Shown here one piece after another: positions 1 to 11,975 of a stretch of DNA of 64,000 nucleotides. The notes under the pieces are model-generated. The model did not search any database and was not told where the DNA came from. It saw only the letters and a program-made list of their open reading frames with translations. The DNA comes from Notolepis coatsorum (taxonomy: Eukaryota > Chordata > Actinopteri > Aulopiformes > Paralepididae). How positions within the stretch are numbered: the stretch's first letter is position 1; every line of letters starts with the position of its first letter. Position numbers and translations under genes: made by a program. The stretch covers positions 157,703,901 to 157,767,900 of the forward strand of contig OZ020587.1 in NCBI GenBank assembly GCA_963971535.1. The letters run 5' to 3'.

Positions 1-9
1 GCTAAAGCT

Positions 10-768
10 GTGGATAGAGTCGAGGCTAATGCTACCGCATTTAAGATAGCCATAGAGACTAAACTTGAGGATATCAAGACACAGATTGTAGCACAATCCG
101 ACCACATAATGGCGGTTGCAAATACTGGGATCGAATACTCACGGAAGCAAGAGGAGAAGAATAAGGAACTATCTGAAGATATCGCAGAAGTATCAAAGGA
201 AATGCAACTGGAAAACAAACAGCTCCGGCAGTTGATCCAAGACAACAAGGAGGAAAACTTGCTCCAGCTGCTAGAAATAGAACGGCACGCCCGCAGATTC
301 AATCTCCGTATAGTGGGTCTGGATGAATCAGTCGACTGCACAGATGGCAAGTTTGCTGCAGTATTATTCGAAATCCTAGGTTCTGAAATCCTATCTACAG
401 AACCGATAGTGGACAAACGCTACAGAATTGGATCTGAAAACTATAATAAAAACAACAAGGAAAGAGTGATAATTGCTAGTCTACGGTAAACTGCAACAAG
501 AGACACGAGTATCAGGGAATCACGCAAGAGATGGGGAAAACTGATATACAAAGGAAAAAGAGTGTGGTTTTATGAAGATATGTGCAAACAAGCCATAACT
601 CTGCGGGCCCACTACAAGGTTGTAGTAAACCAGCTATTTGAGAAAGGTCTACACCCCATCCTACGGTACCCTGCGAATCTTTCCATAGTGGAAGGAGAAG
701 GAAAGAGATTCACGCTACGTTCGCTTAAGGCGGCAGAAGAATACATGAAGAAGATACAAAGTGGATGA
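10..768 (+). pseudogene. L1-type ORF1 protein, one in-frame stop
   Basis: This is the ORF1 (RNA-binding nucleic acid chaperone) of the L1-like element. The first ~95 residues are charged and coiled-coil-like. They are followed by the L1 ORF1 RRM-like signature around 'RRFNLRIVGLDES', and by the C-terminal domain with 'LRYPANLSIV' at about 655-685. A TAA at 487-489 interrupts the frame. Reading through it continues the family pattern (tRDt.iRESRKRWGKLIYKGKRV) without a shift, so the break looks like a point mutation. The window begins just upstream, so the true start may be missing. Confidence 0.8.
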
Positions 769-3701
769 CAAGATTCATCTTTCACGGATAACTCTACAAT
801 TGCATGGACATCAAAAAACGGCAACATACAAACTTTTGACAACATTGAGAAATAAGTAATTTGATATAAAACGCTAAACACCATATAAATATAGATTCAC
901 GGTAATATGCAGATCTTGATTTGATACCGACCATTTTGGAACATTCTAGATTTTTATACTCTATTTTTCTTACATGAAGGCTATGAGTCATAACGGAATA
1001 TTCTGGAATACACTGGATGGTTATTGTTTTAGGGCACGAGAATGTTCTGGAACATTAAAGCATCAAACAGCAAGTAACGAGCGGCTGACAGCACTATGGA
1101 ATACAATACCTTTTTCAAGGATGGCCCCATGAAATAACAATGATATGAGTCTTGGTCATGAAATAGACGTGAAGAACAACGACCACCATAACAGATTAAT
1201 GATCACGCATGACGGTGGACGATCTGCATACAAGTATTTAAAATCTCCTTGTTGTTTAGATGTGTAAACATACAAAGGTGTTTAAAAAATTAAGTAGATA
1301 TTCCCGGATTAGATGGGTTTTCGATATCTAATTCTAGACAGCACTATTTCTTATTCTTTATTTCGTTATTCTGAAATGTTCTAACCAAAACATTTTAATA
1401 GAAAAAAAAGAGGTTTAAATGAATATACCAATCGAGGTATAATTTTCATTCTGTTATAATTACATTAAGGGGAGAGAGGCTTGGTCACAGGTGACATTCT
1501 ATTAAATTAGAATTAAAGCATAGATCCTATGGTATACATAGTGTAAGATCCTGATCAAACTGGCCAGTATCACGTCTTCGTCTGTTTGGCCCTCCATCCA
1601 ATTCCTCTGCGTTGTGTCATTTTAATGGTCCTGACGTCTCCGATACTGGCAGATAAGATCCTTATCTCCCCCGTTAGTGCAATCCATAAACCATAATAAT
1701 TCTCCACTTCCATAAGAATTCGACACTCCGACACCGTGAGATACCTTATGAGGAAAAGCGTTGTTTTATTGCTATAAACAGAACCTCATAATCAGATGTT
1801 ATCAGATGTTATCAAATTGTATCGTCCTTGGAGAGTCTATTCTAATGATCTTTCGGTGTGTTCGTCTATCGTCCTGTTGTTATTCAGTCCAATAGTGGTC
1901 AGGCCTGTTCGTTAGCCAAGACCATCCTCGTGGTAGCCGAAGCTACTGGTGATGTGGCATTCCCCCCCCCCCTCTCTCTCAATGAGAGAAGAGAGTGTCT
2001 GTGTGATCTCAGTCCTACTCGCTCTTGGTCAGATTCTAGTCTGCCTTACACCCGGAAACACCGTTTGACTCATAGATCTTCGTCGTAGAAACGATAGCCC
2101 CGCCCCTCTTCTGGTTGTCAGGGCGACGCGCTGTCATGACAACCGCGTTTAACCTTTACACACACTTCAAAACGTTTCTCTACTGTTGCATTAAAGAGGT
2201 CACCCCTCTCCCTCGCTCTGGGCCTACAGTACACTCGCTCTTATCTGTGTTCTTCCAAGTAATGCAAAACAAAACACCCTCGCTGGCAGTGTATTCAATC
2301 CACTGGTCACCGTTCTATCACCGTCTTTCATGCACATTTCGATCTACCATTTTAGCTGTGGTCCCCCCAATCTATCCATCACATACATTGAAAAAGCACC
2401 CCAAATCCCTCATTCCCCCCTTTGATTCTTAATCAACCTTCAGAATCATAAATCATTATTTGGTTTTTCAATTAATTATGCCAAAAATAGCCTGTGGTTG
2501 AAGCAAACCAACCTCGTCTCTCGTGCACAAGAAACGAAGACGGCCCACGGTCAACCCAGTGATCTTGCTGCCTGATGTCTGTTTGCGCCCCCCTTCGTGC
2601 ACAAAGGGAACCGAAACCGACCACCAACACCAACAACATCCAACGACTCATAACAATTAGAGCTCCTCTGTCTGCTCCGAATAATTCCATCCTGTTGTTT
2701 TACTGTTTCCCCTCTTATCTACCTTCTATATATATATATATATATATATATATCCTTCTATACATATATCTTCTATATGAATCCTCCATTTATATCTCAT
2801 ACTCCTAATCAATGAACACCGGACTTCTCGCTGTTGTCTCGTCTCTCGATCTCCTGATTGACTCTGAAAGGAAGTCCCTGCTTGTCCATGATTCACCGCC
2901 CATGCTCTGTTGTTTCAAAACGCTCTCTAACAGCGTCTCCGCAGGGAAGCCCCCTCCGATGTCCGCCTCGTTCTCCCCTGGGCAACACCACCTGCGACCG
3001 CTGGTCTCCGCCCCGTTGGCCGTCTCCGCCCCGTTGGCCGTCTCCGCCCCGTCGGTCATCTTGGTTGAGGCTCATCTCCACCGCCATCGGCCCTCTCCAG
3101 ACTCTGAAAGCAGAAACACCACGCCGGCAGTTTTTCTGTACACTCGACCCTGTGTTTTCTATTAGTCTACCGTGGCTTTGGGCCTGCAGCTCGTTCTCTA
3201 TATATTTTTTCCTCTGCAAGCCCCTGCCATGGCCACGCCCTTTCAGACTGTTGGACGGTGTGAGTGTCCTACAGCCCATGGCGCTATTTGTTCTCTATTA
3301 GTCCCCCACCTTCTCAACACCCATATCTAATCCTACAGGGCTGTTCCCTGTTTTGTTGTCTTCCGGCGTGACACCAGCAGCTAAACGATACCCACTCGGC
3401 GCTCTACGTTTGTCCCACGGGTGACCCCCAGCGCGCGCCAGTTCTTTCTGGTGACGTGTCCCCTCAAGACTCTGCCTATTTATTAGGTGTGAGAAGGCCC
3501 CACTGGAGATCGAACTCCCTCTTATTTCATAATTAAACTTATTTAATTAAACCGCATCTCATCTCTCTGTGCAATTCTTATTTAACCCATTCAATAATTA
3601 AACTATTTAATTAAACAGGACCTCAACAGTGGGATATAAATCCATTGTGAATTCGCAATCCAGAAATATTACCAACAAATACAAATCAACATGTATAGAT
3701 T
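769..3701. other. Unclassified repeat DNA between ORF1 and ORF2
   Basis: No recognisable gene. It contains a C-rich stretch near 1963-1980, an AT dinucleotide run at 2727-2753, three copies of an 18-bp GC-rich unit near 3000-3057, and two copies of an 'aattaaac..atttaattaaac' motif at about 3530-3551 and 3593-3616. L1-type elements have a short inter-ORF gap, so much of this 2.9 kb is probably another insertion, perhaps an LTR-type unit ending near 3626. I could not find its ends or a target duplication. Small open frames at 2805-3301 overlap on both strands and match nothing I know. Confidence 0.4.
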
Positions 3702-4350
3702 ATGGCTAGTTTGAATATAATGATCTGGAACACTGGGGGAATAAATAATCAACATAAACGCAAAAGCGTGCTAACATTGATGAAAAACAAACAGGTTGAT
3801 GTGGCTCTCTTAAGCGAAACACACATTTTAGTGGGAGACAAAGCTACGTTAGCGGACAACACATACCATAACATTAGTCACTCTTCTTTTGGAACAAGAA
3901 CCCGTGGAGTTGCTATAGTCGTGAAACGGAAATTGAATATTGAATTGAAGGGAGTATGGTCTGATGCAGATGGTCGGATAACCATAGCTAAGATTATACA
4001 CAAGAATAGGAAAATAGCGTTGGTAGCGGTATATGCCCCAAATCTATACGAAAATAATTTCTACACTGCACTCACTAGGGAAATGTTAAACCTTCCAGAA
4101 TACTCATTTATAATTGGTGCTGATTTTAATGCCATTTGGGACCGTGGGTTGGATAAATCTAATCCCAACTTTTCCAACGAACAAAAAAAGTCATCTAATG
4201 CGTTAAAGGATTGGGCAAAGAATACAGGTGTAAACGATCTATGGCGATCACTCAACCCCACGACCCGGAAGTACTCTTGTCGATCAGCAAGACATAAAAC
4301 ACTATCCAGAATAGATAATGTTTTCGCAACACCGAGACTATTTGATAACT
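3702..4350 (+). pseudogene. L1/Tx1-like ORF2, apurinic endonuclease domain (5' part)
   Basis: Starts at the ATG at 3702 with a typical endonuclease opening (LNIMIWNTGGI), then 'VALLSETH' (catalytic Glu), 'VAVYAPN', 'IIGADFNAIWD' and 'SRIDNVFAT'. This is the order of motifs in LINE apurinic/apyrimidinic endonucleases, which nick the target DNA for target-primed reverse transcription. The frame is intact until it runs into the foreign TAAATG-type tail of an L2-like LINE at ~4351. The missing SDH motif is found 5 kb away at about 9337. Confidence 0.85.
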
Positions 4351-4568
4351 ATTTACATTTACATTTACATTTAGTCATTTAGCTGACGCTTTTATCCAAA
4401 GCGACTTACAAGTTCTGTACGACAAGCCATCAGGAAGGGCACAACTCTATCAGCTGAGTAACAATGTTCATCAAAGTGTTGAGTGCTACAGTGTAGGTTA
4501 GTTTATTAGGACAAGTGCATGACAGTATGGTTAGTTAGGGTTAGATAATTTTTTTTTTCTTTTCTTTT

Positions 4569-6218
4569 TTAATTCAGATAATGGTTGAAGAAGTGCGTCT
4601 TTAGTCGACGGCGAAAGATTGGACGTGTTTCGGCTGTCCTAACTGGGGTGGGTAGTTCATTCCACCATTGTGGGGCAAGGATTGAGAATAGGCGACTTCT
4701 CTTTGATGACCCTCCCGGAGCTTGGATAGGAGTAGGTCTGAGGCGGCCAGAAGTTGCAGAGCGTAGGGGTCTTGAGGGTGTGTAGTTAGAGACCATTGAC
4801 CGGAGGTAGGCGGGAGCAGTTCCCTTTGCCGCACGGTATGCTAGGTCGAGGGCCTTGAAGCGGATTCGTGCAGCAATGGGAAGCCAGTGCAGGTCCCTAA
4901 GAAGTGGGGTGACATGGGCCGACTTCGGTAGGTTTGAGATCAGGCGGGCCGCTGCGTTCTGAATGAGTTGAAGAGGCTTAGTGGCAGTGGCCGGGAGGCC
5001 AGCGAGCAGTGCGTTGCAGTAGTCGAGGCGGGAGATGACTGTTGATTGGACGAGGAGTTGGGTGGCTTCTTTTGTCAGGAAGGGGCGGATCCTTCTGACG
5101 TTGCTCAGGAGGAATCGGCAGGTTCTGGTTGTCGCTGCGATGTGAGCAGAGAAGTTCAACTGGTCGTCGAGGACAACACCAAGGTTCTTGGCGGTCGGGG
5201 ACACGGTCACAGCTGCATTCTCGACTGTGATGGAAAGGTCTCTCAGGGGGGAGGATTTGGCCGGCAGGTGGAGCAATTCTGTTTTGCTTAGGTTCAGTTT
5301 GAGGTGGTTGGTCGTCATCCAGGCGGAGATGTCGGACAGACAGGCCGAGATCCGCTCAGAGACGTGGATATCTGAGGGAGGGAAGGAGAGGAAGAGTTGA
5401 GTATCGTCGGCATAACAGTGGTAGGAGAAGCCATGAGACGTGATAATGTTACCCAGTGATTTAGTGTAGAGGGAGAAGAGAAGGGGTCCTAAAACCGAGC
5501 CCTGGGGGACACCCGTCCGCAGGGGGCGGGTGGCCGACAGGGTCCCTCTCCATGACACTTGGTAGGAGCGGTCATTGAGGTATGATGACAACCATGTCAG
5601 CGCAGAGCCAGCCACTCCCATTCCTGCGAGGGCCGCAAGGAGGATCTGGTGGTTGACTGTGTCGAAGGCTGCAGATAGATCTAGGAGAATCAGGACAGAG
5701 GAGAGGCCTTTCGCTTTTGCTAAGTGAAGTGCCTCTGTGACCGCAATGAGGGCTGTCTCTGTGGAGTGACCAGTTCTGAAGCCTGACTGATTAGGGTCTA
5801 GGAGGTCATTCTGTAAGAGATAAGCAGTAAGTTGGTTGGATACAGCACGTTCAAGTGTTTTAGAAAGGAAGGAGAGAAGAGAGACAGGACGGTAGTTGCC
5901 TATGACGGTAGGGTTCAGGGATGTTTTTTTTATGAGGGGCGTGACTCTGGCTTGTTTTAGGGAGGTGGGGACCACCCCCGAGTTGAGTGAGGAGTTGATG
6001 GTTGCAGTTAGGAATGGGAGGATGTCTGGTGCTATGGTCTGGAGGAGTGGGGAGGGTAGCTGGTCCAGCTGGCATGTAGTCGGACGGTTCGACGTTACCA
6101 GTGTCAGGGTCTCGGCTTCTGTAATGGGAGAGAAAGATGACAGAGTGAAGGATGAGGTTCTCGATTCAGCATTTGGAATGGGTGGGGGTTGGGAGAAGGA
6201 GCTGCGGATGTTCTCCAC
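4569..6218 (-). pseudogene. L2-like LINE ORF, reverse transcriptase half
   Basis: A 549-residue open frame holding a full L2-clade reverse transcriptase. The fingers and palm motifs are in order: 'YRPVSLLSFLSKTLER', 'LLDLSAAFDTVNH' (motif A), 'GVPQGSVLGPLLFSLYT' (motif B), 'YHCYADDTQLFLSF' (catalytic YADD), then the thumb and the C-terminal 'PLRSATSGRL...WNELPTPVR' block common to fish L2 elements. It should be continuous with the endonuclease frame. The two overlap out of frame at 6104-6218, and the shift lies in a C-rich run (about 6265-6285). Replication enzyme of the element; no host role is implied. Confidence 0.85.
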
Positions 6219-7486
6219 TTTTTCCTCAAAGAAGATCGCAAAGTCTTCGGCAGAGAAAGATGAGGGAGGGGGGGTGGGGGGGGAGTGAGGAGGGAGGACA
6301 TGGTAGCATGCAGTTTGCGAAGATTCTTGGCAGAGGCCTCGATCCTATGGTGAAAGAAAGAAGCTTTGGCATTAGTAATGGTTTTGGAGAATGTTAACAA
6401 GAGGTTGTGATATGTGTCGATGTCAGCAGTGAGGCGTGACTTTCTATACTTCCTTTCAGCTGCTCTCAGGACCTGTCTTTGTTCTCTCACTGGATCTGTC
6501 AGCCATGGACTGGGTGGGGAACGGCGGGCAGGTTTCTCAACGAGGGGACAGAGCTTGTCGAAGGAGGTTGCAAGGGCTGAGAGGAGGGTGGAGGTTGCCA
6601 TCTCTGTGGAGAGAGCAGAGAAGGTGTCACTCAAAGGTAGAGCGGACAGTATGTCAGAGGAGAGGGTGGAGGGGGATAGGGACGGCAGGTTGCGTCTGAG
6701 TGAGACGGTTTGAGTTGGGGTGAAGACCTTTCGGTTAAGCATGAGAGTTAGTGAGAAGGATATGAAGGAATGGTCAGATACATGTAGGGGAGTTACCGTG
6801 GTGTTAATGATGCTGGAGTTACGGGAAAATATGAGATCCAAGGAGTTGCCTGCTTTGTGGGTGGGAGGCATGGCAGTGGGAGTCAGGTCAAATGATTGTA
6901 GGAGGGAGACTACTATGACTGACTGAGATGAGTCAGGCAGGTTGAAGTCGCCCAATAGAAGGAGAGGGGTACCATCTTCCGGTAAGGAGCTTAGAAGCAT
7001 GTCCAGCTCATCTGTGAAGTGATCGAGCGGACCTGGAGGGCGGTAGAGTGTAACAATGGTGAGATTGAAAGTATTAGAGACAGATACTGCATGATATTCA
7101 AAAGAGGAGAGTGACAGTGCTGGGAGGGGTGTTAAGTTTGTAGTCCATGAAGGAGATGTCATGAGGCCAGTGCCTCCACCCCGTCTGGAAGGTCGAGGTG
7201 TGTGAGTGAAGTTATAGTTTGTAGATAATGCTGCAGGTGTTGATGAGTTATTGGGGGTTACCCAGGTCTCAGTTAGAGCCAGGAGCTGCAGATTTTGACT
7301 ATGGGCGTAGGCAGTAATGAAGTCAGCTTTCTTGACTGCTGATTGACAATTCCATAAGCCTCCCCGTACTGTGACAGGTGTATTAGTGGCTGTAGGAGGG
7401 TAGGATAGATTAGCCGGGTTGCTAGCAAACTGCCGTGGGTGGGTTGAATCTGTTCTGGAGGAGCAGATTGTGGATATGAGACACAT
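6104..7486 (-). pseudogene. L2-like LINE ORF, endonuclease half
   Basis: A 460-residue open frame. The endonuclease motifs are clear: 'WNCQSAVKKADF', 'LLALTETW' (catalytic Glu), 'VTLYRPPG', 'LLLLGDFNLPD', 'NSLDLIFSR' and 'VSDHSFISFSL'. The linker to the reverse transcriptase follows, but the frame slips in a proline-coding C run and the last ~40 residues are out of frame. The start is uncertain, since the frame could begin a little upstream. Judged a pseudogene only because of that single homopolymer shift, which could also be an assembly error. Confidence 0.8.
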
Positions 7487-7702
7487 TGTGGTGTCAAGAG
7501 TGGCAGGGAGGAAGTAGAGGAATAGCAGAGTGGAGTGAAAGATAGGACTAGGGTGTACTTAGCGCTAGGTGGATCGGTGGATCCCTCCGCAGATAACTCC
7601 AGGAAAACTCCTCTTTGTCCCTCTTTGTTTCTCGACGCTTGACGCTAAGCCAGCAGGCCTTTAAATCCCTATCACTAATTAGTGCTGTCTAACACCTGGC
7701 CC

Positions 7703-9300
7703 TTAATGGGTCACTTAAGGAAACAAAATGGCCGCTTTAAACACGCCCCTTAATCAAGTCAGCTGGTCAGGTCAGCAATCAAGTCTCAGTTTAAAGATAT
7801 TACTAAATTACTTAAAATGTCTTACCCTGATGCAGTGTAAGTCTCTCAGTGAATGAGCTGTCCTTCCACAACAGAATGTAGTACAGAGTGATTCCAGGAG
7901 AGGCTGAGGTTCTGCTTTTAAGCAGTGACAGGGCTCTGAGATCACACTCAGTACACAAGTGCTGTCTTTAAGCAGGAAGCAGCTTTTAATGGGTCACTTA
8001 AGGAAACAAAATGGCAGCTTTAAACACGCCCCTTAATCAAGTCAGCTGGTCAGGTCAGCAATCAAGTCTCAGTTTAAAGATATTACTAAATTACTTAAAA
8101 TGTCTTACCCTGATGCAGTGTAAGTCTCTCAGTGAATGAGCTGTCCTTCCACAACAGAATGTAGTACAGAGTGATTCCAGGAGAGGCTGAGGTTCTGCTT
8201 TTAAGCAGTGACAGGGCTCTGAGATCACACTCAGTACACAAGTGCTGTCTTTAAGCAGGAAGCAGCTTTTAATGGGTCACTTAATGAAACAAAATGGCCG
8301 CTTTAAACACGCCCCTTAATCAAGTCAGCTGGTCAGGTCAGCAATCAAGTCTCAGTTTAAAGATATTACTAAATTACTTAAAATGTCTTACCCTGATGCA
8401 GTGTAAGTCTCTCAGTGAATGAGCTGTCCTTCCACAACAGAATGTAGTACAGAGTGATTCCAGGAGAGGCTGAGGTTCTGCTTTTATGCAGTGACAGGGC
8501 TCTGAGATCACACTCAGTACACAAGTGCTGTCTTTAAGCAGGAAGTAGCTTTTAATGGGTCACTTAAGGAAACAAAATGGCCGCTTTAAACACGCCCCTT
8601 AATCAAGTCAGCTGGTCAGGTCAGCAATCAAGTCTCAGTTTAAAGATATTACTAAATTACTTAAAATGTCTTACCCTGATGCAGTGTAAGTCTCTCAGTG
8701 AATGAGCTGTCCTTCCACAACAGAATGTAGTACAGAGTGATTCCAGGAGAGGCTGAGGTTCTGCTTTTAAGCAGTGACAGGGCTCTGAGATCACACTCAG
8801 TACACAAGTGCTGTCTTTAAGCAGGAAGCAGCTTTTAATGGGTCACTTAAGGAAACAAAATGGCCGCTTTAAACACGCCCCTTAATCAAGTCAGCTGGTC
8901 AGGTCAGCAATCAAGTCTCAGTTTAAAGATATTACTAAATTACTTAAAATGTCTTACCCTGATGCAGTGTAAGTCTCTCAGTGAATGAGCTGTCCTTCCA
9001 CAACAGAATGTAGTACAGAGTGATTCCAGGAGAGGCTGAGGTTCTGCTTTTAAGCAGTGACAGGGCTCTGAGATCACACTCAGTACACAAGTGCTGTCTT
9101 TAAGCAGGAAGCAGCTTTTAATGGGTCACTTAAGGAAACAAAATGGCCGCTTTAAACACGCCCCTTAATCAAGTCAGCTGGTCAGGTCAGCAATCAAGTC
9201 TCAGTTTAAAGATATTACTAAATTACTTAAAATGTCTTACCCTGATGCAGTGTAAGTCTCTCAGTGAATGAGCTGTCCTTCCACAACAGAATGTAGTACA
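7703..9300 (-). repeat. 283-bp tandem monomers at the 5' end of the L2-like LINE
   Basis: The same unit starts (at 'ttaatgggtcac') at 7703, 7986, 8269, 8552, 8835 and 9118, an exact 283-bp spacing every time. The last copy stops at ~9300 where the L1-like ORF2 resumes. Copies differ by only a few bases. The array lies immediately upstream of the LINE coding region on its own strand and ends at the insertion boundary, so it belongs to the LINE. By analogy with mouse L1 5' monomers it may be a promoter array; that function is an inference. Confidence 0.85.
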
Positions 9301-9813
9301 GAGAATGAAGTGGAGATGGTACCCAATGCATTATCAGATCATTGTTATTTACTCCTAAAAGGATCATTTGGTGTACTATCATCCCGAGCCCCAAGATGGC
9401 GCTTTAACACAACACTGCTGAATAACAAGGAATTCATTACACAACTCAAAGAAGCTCTTTCAGTATTCCTACCAGAGAATGTGAACTCGGTGCCGGACCC
9501 TAGAATATTATGGATGTCGGTAAAGGGAATGATCAAGGATTTCACGGATAGCTTTTCATCCAAAATACGCAAGAATCGATGCTCAAAACTGGCGGAATTA
9601 GAAACGCTCTACTCTACATTATTTACTTCTTTACAATATAATGACTCGGCTCGACTGGAATCTCAAGTTAATTTACTAAAAATAGAGATTAACGCCATTT
9701 ACAGACAACAATCTGAAGTACAAATATGTAACACAAGACAACAGCATTACTCTCAAGGTTCCAAACCAAGTCACCTACTAGCTACGCGATTAAGAGTTAA
9801 CGCAAAATTTGCA
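9301..9813 (+). pseudogene. L1/Tx1-like ORF2, end of endonuclease and linker
   Basis: Resumes the L1-like ORF2 with 'ALSDHCYLLLKG', the SDH motif that closes LINE endonucleases. It then runs through the linker that precedes the reverse transcriptase ('FSSKIRKNRCSKLAELE...', 'QHYSQGSKPSHLLATRLR', matching the family pattern of a conserved yy.qGdk...Lla..L block). The frame breaks at 9814 into the terminal sequence of composite element E1 and resumes at 18548. Confidence 0.8.
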
Positions 9814-10805
9814 GTTCTGTATCATAGTCGGTTCCGCTCAGCGTCACTCATGCACTGTCCTCAGACACGTGCACGCGCACTGAATAAAGACCACAATGTA
9901 CCTTTAATCCCAATATTTGTCTGACCACACCCCTATCAGCTCACCTACATAAGCAGGTGTGTGGTCACCTGCTCTCCTCCTTTCTCGCTTTCACCACAAG
10001 GAAGTGCCTCGGTAGATCCCCACTTGATGTGATGGTAGGAGAAGAGTTGGAAAACGAGATACGTTGACATCATATCTTTATTTTCTCTCTCACTATATTC
10101 GAGAAAATACGGCGATATTGTCTTCGTACTGGAGTGTCTGGAAGATGATGATCATTCTAAAAATCCTCCACCGGTTTTCGTATTGGGAGTTCGCGCCGCT
10201 ACATGCTTTCCAACTGCAGTCCTTGCTGTGTGCTGGTTGCGGTAAAGGCACAGCTGGACTGTAGGACGCACCGCTGTTGTGAGAAGCGGTGGGTTCCAGG
10301 TTTGGTGAGTTATGTTTTTGCTGGCGAGCTCCACTTGTCTGTTAGTGCTATGGGGGCTAGTTGACAATGTTTATGAAAACCGGCCCCAGACTAGGGTCTT
10401 TTGTTCAGCCTCTTAGGCGACGGCGGAAGACCTTGGTCTGAAGCCCATTATAATTAACTAGTGGGCCACGACCAATAACACTGGTGATCCCTTGTTTCTC
10501 TTCTCTCTTAAACAGTGAGGAGGGTTTCAGAACGGCGGCCTGTCTGAGTGATTGTTATATCATTGTGTACAAGTTCAGGTGATAGCTGCTTAGCTTACGT
10601 GCTAGTGGTGGCCTACTGTTAGCCAGTCAGCTGTTAGCTGCGGCGCTAGCCTGTTGTGATCACTAGGCTAGGAAACGTTAGCTTGCGTGCTAGTTATGGC
10701 CTACCTAGGCTAGGCTAGGAAACGTTAGCTTGCTGCTATCGGCCGAGTGCAGCCGTTAGCTTAATGCTACACTGTTGAACGTGCTTTGATTATAACATGT
10801 TTTAA

Positions 10806-11975
10806 AGTGGAGATGAAGCAGTGAGCAATGTGATCCTAGTTTGTTTGTTGTGTACCTTGTGTAAGACAGGGTTCTATAATCAAATGTGAAATCTATCTTA
10901 TTTGTCTGAAAAATATAATATAATATCCCTGTTTTCAACATGGGCGCCGCCATTTTGTTGCTGACGTCATGGCTGACGTCATGCCGTGGGTTGGGTGTAT
11001 ACACTCAGGTTAGCTGCCTATAGTGAATGGGTCAGTCAGCAAATAAAATGTTGCCTACAAAACAACGGGACCGCGGTGGTTCTGTTTGTATTGCTCCTGG
11101 CTGTTCAAACTAATTTTACCATGTGAGAGAGAGGAAAGTTGGTTAATTTCCACAAACTACCAGTGAAAAAGCTACACAGCTTGTCGGTGCTGCTGGAGCC
11201 TGGAGCCAGCTACCGTTAGCTTGCAGAGGCTCCAGCACACCGACAAGCTGTGTAGCCAGCAGGCTGAATGCTCCGCGATGCTGGTTGAAGTGGGTCTAGG
11301 TAGCCAGCAGGCTGAATGCTCCGCGACGCTCCGGTTGCTAACGCTAACTAGCTAGCGAGAGCTAACGCCGGGCCCCGGCTGGTGCCAACTAGCTAGCGAT
11401 CGCTCCCGAGAGCTAACGCCGGTCTGTCTGTCGAAGACCGAGGGAACCGCGTCCGGCTTCAGCTGATTAGTGGTCTTCTGGACAAACATCCCACCCCAAC
11501 AACATAATCCGAGGCAATGAAGTGTTCTCTGCAGATCCTCCTTCCCTGTCCAACAGGCTGGTCGCGCCGCCTGAGTGCAGCCAGCCCGAGCCAACATGTC
11601 AACAACACTGTTTTTTTCACTGGTAGTTTGTGGAAATTAACCAACTTTCCTCTCTCTCACATGGTAAAATTAGTTTGAACAGCCAGGAGCAATACAAACG
11701 GAACCACCGCGGTCCCGTTGTTTTGTAGGCAACATTTTATTTGCTGACTGACACATTCACTATAGGCAGCTAACCAGAGTGTATACACCCAACCCACGGT
11801 ATGACGTCAGCAACAAAATGGCCGCGCCCATAATGCTAAATGCTTCAGAAATGTACACAACAAATCGTTTTTTCTTAGAAACTGCTTATTTTTATAACGT
11901 GACTTCTTCTGTGGCTTATCTAAATACTAATGTGATGCTATGAATATGTATTTATCGCACTGCTTCATTTCCACT
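10806..11975 (-). mobile_element. TTAA-flanked Kolobok-like foldback element
   Basis: Bounded by TTAA at 10802-10805 and 11976-11979, with inverted ends 'AGTGGAGATGAAGCAGTG' / 'CACTGCTTCATTTCCACT'. E2 has the uninterrupted site (39269-39285, a single TTAA between the same flanks), which proves the insertion. The two arms are inverted copies for a few hundred bp (roughly 10806-11170 and 11610-11975). The centre encodes a decayed THAP DNA-binding domain. TTAA target choice plus a THAP domain fits the Kolobok superfamily; piggyBac also uses TTAA but lacks THAP. Confidence 0.75.
11459..11700 (-). pseudogene. THAP domain remnant
   Basis: On the minus strand the pieces 'SVCIAPGCSN', 'VNFHKLPVKK', 'LLTCWLGLAALRR' and 'RRICREHFIASDYV' follow the THAP zinc-finger pattern C-x2/4-C ... 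F..P ... W ... C-x2-H-F. They sit in two frames, so the domain is broken. The N-terminal part is repeated in inverted form at about 11095-11170. THAP domains bind DNA and occur in P-element and Kolobok-type transposases. The rest of a transposase is absent, so the element is non-autonomous. Confidence 0.6.

Larger units (their letters stand above)
4351..9300 (-). mobile_element. L2-like LINE with tandem 5' monomers, near complete
   Basis: Minus-strand LINE inserted into the L1-like ORF2. Its 3' end (left side) is the fish L2-type terminus: on the minus strand, repeated TAAATG preceded by a 'TGTAAGTCGCTTTGGATAAA' hairpin-like tail. Coding DNA occupies 4569-7486. Upstream of it (7703-9300) lie 5.6 near-identical 283-bp units. 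The coding part is open except for one reading-frame change in a G/C homopolymer near 6265-6285, so the element is young. No target duplication could be fixed. Confidence 0.85.
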
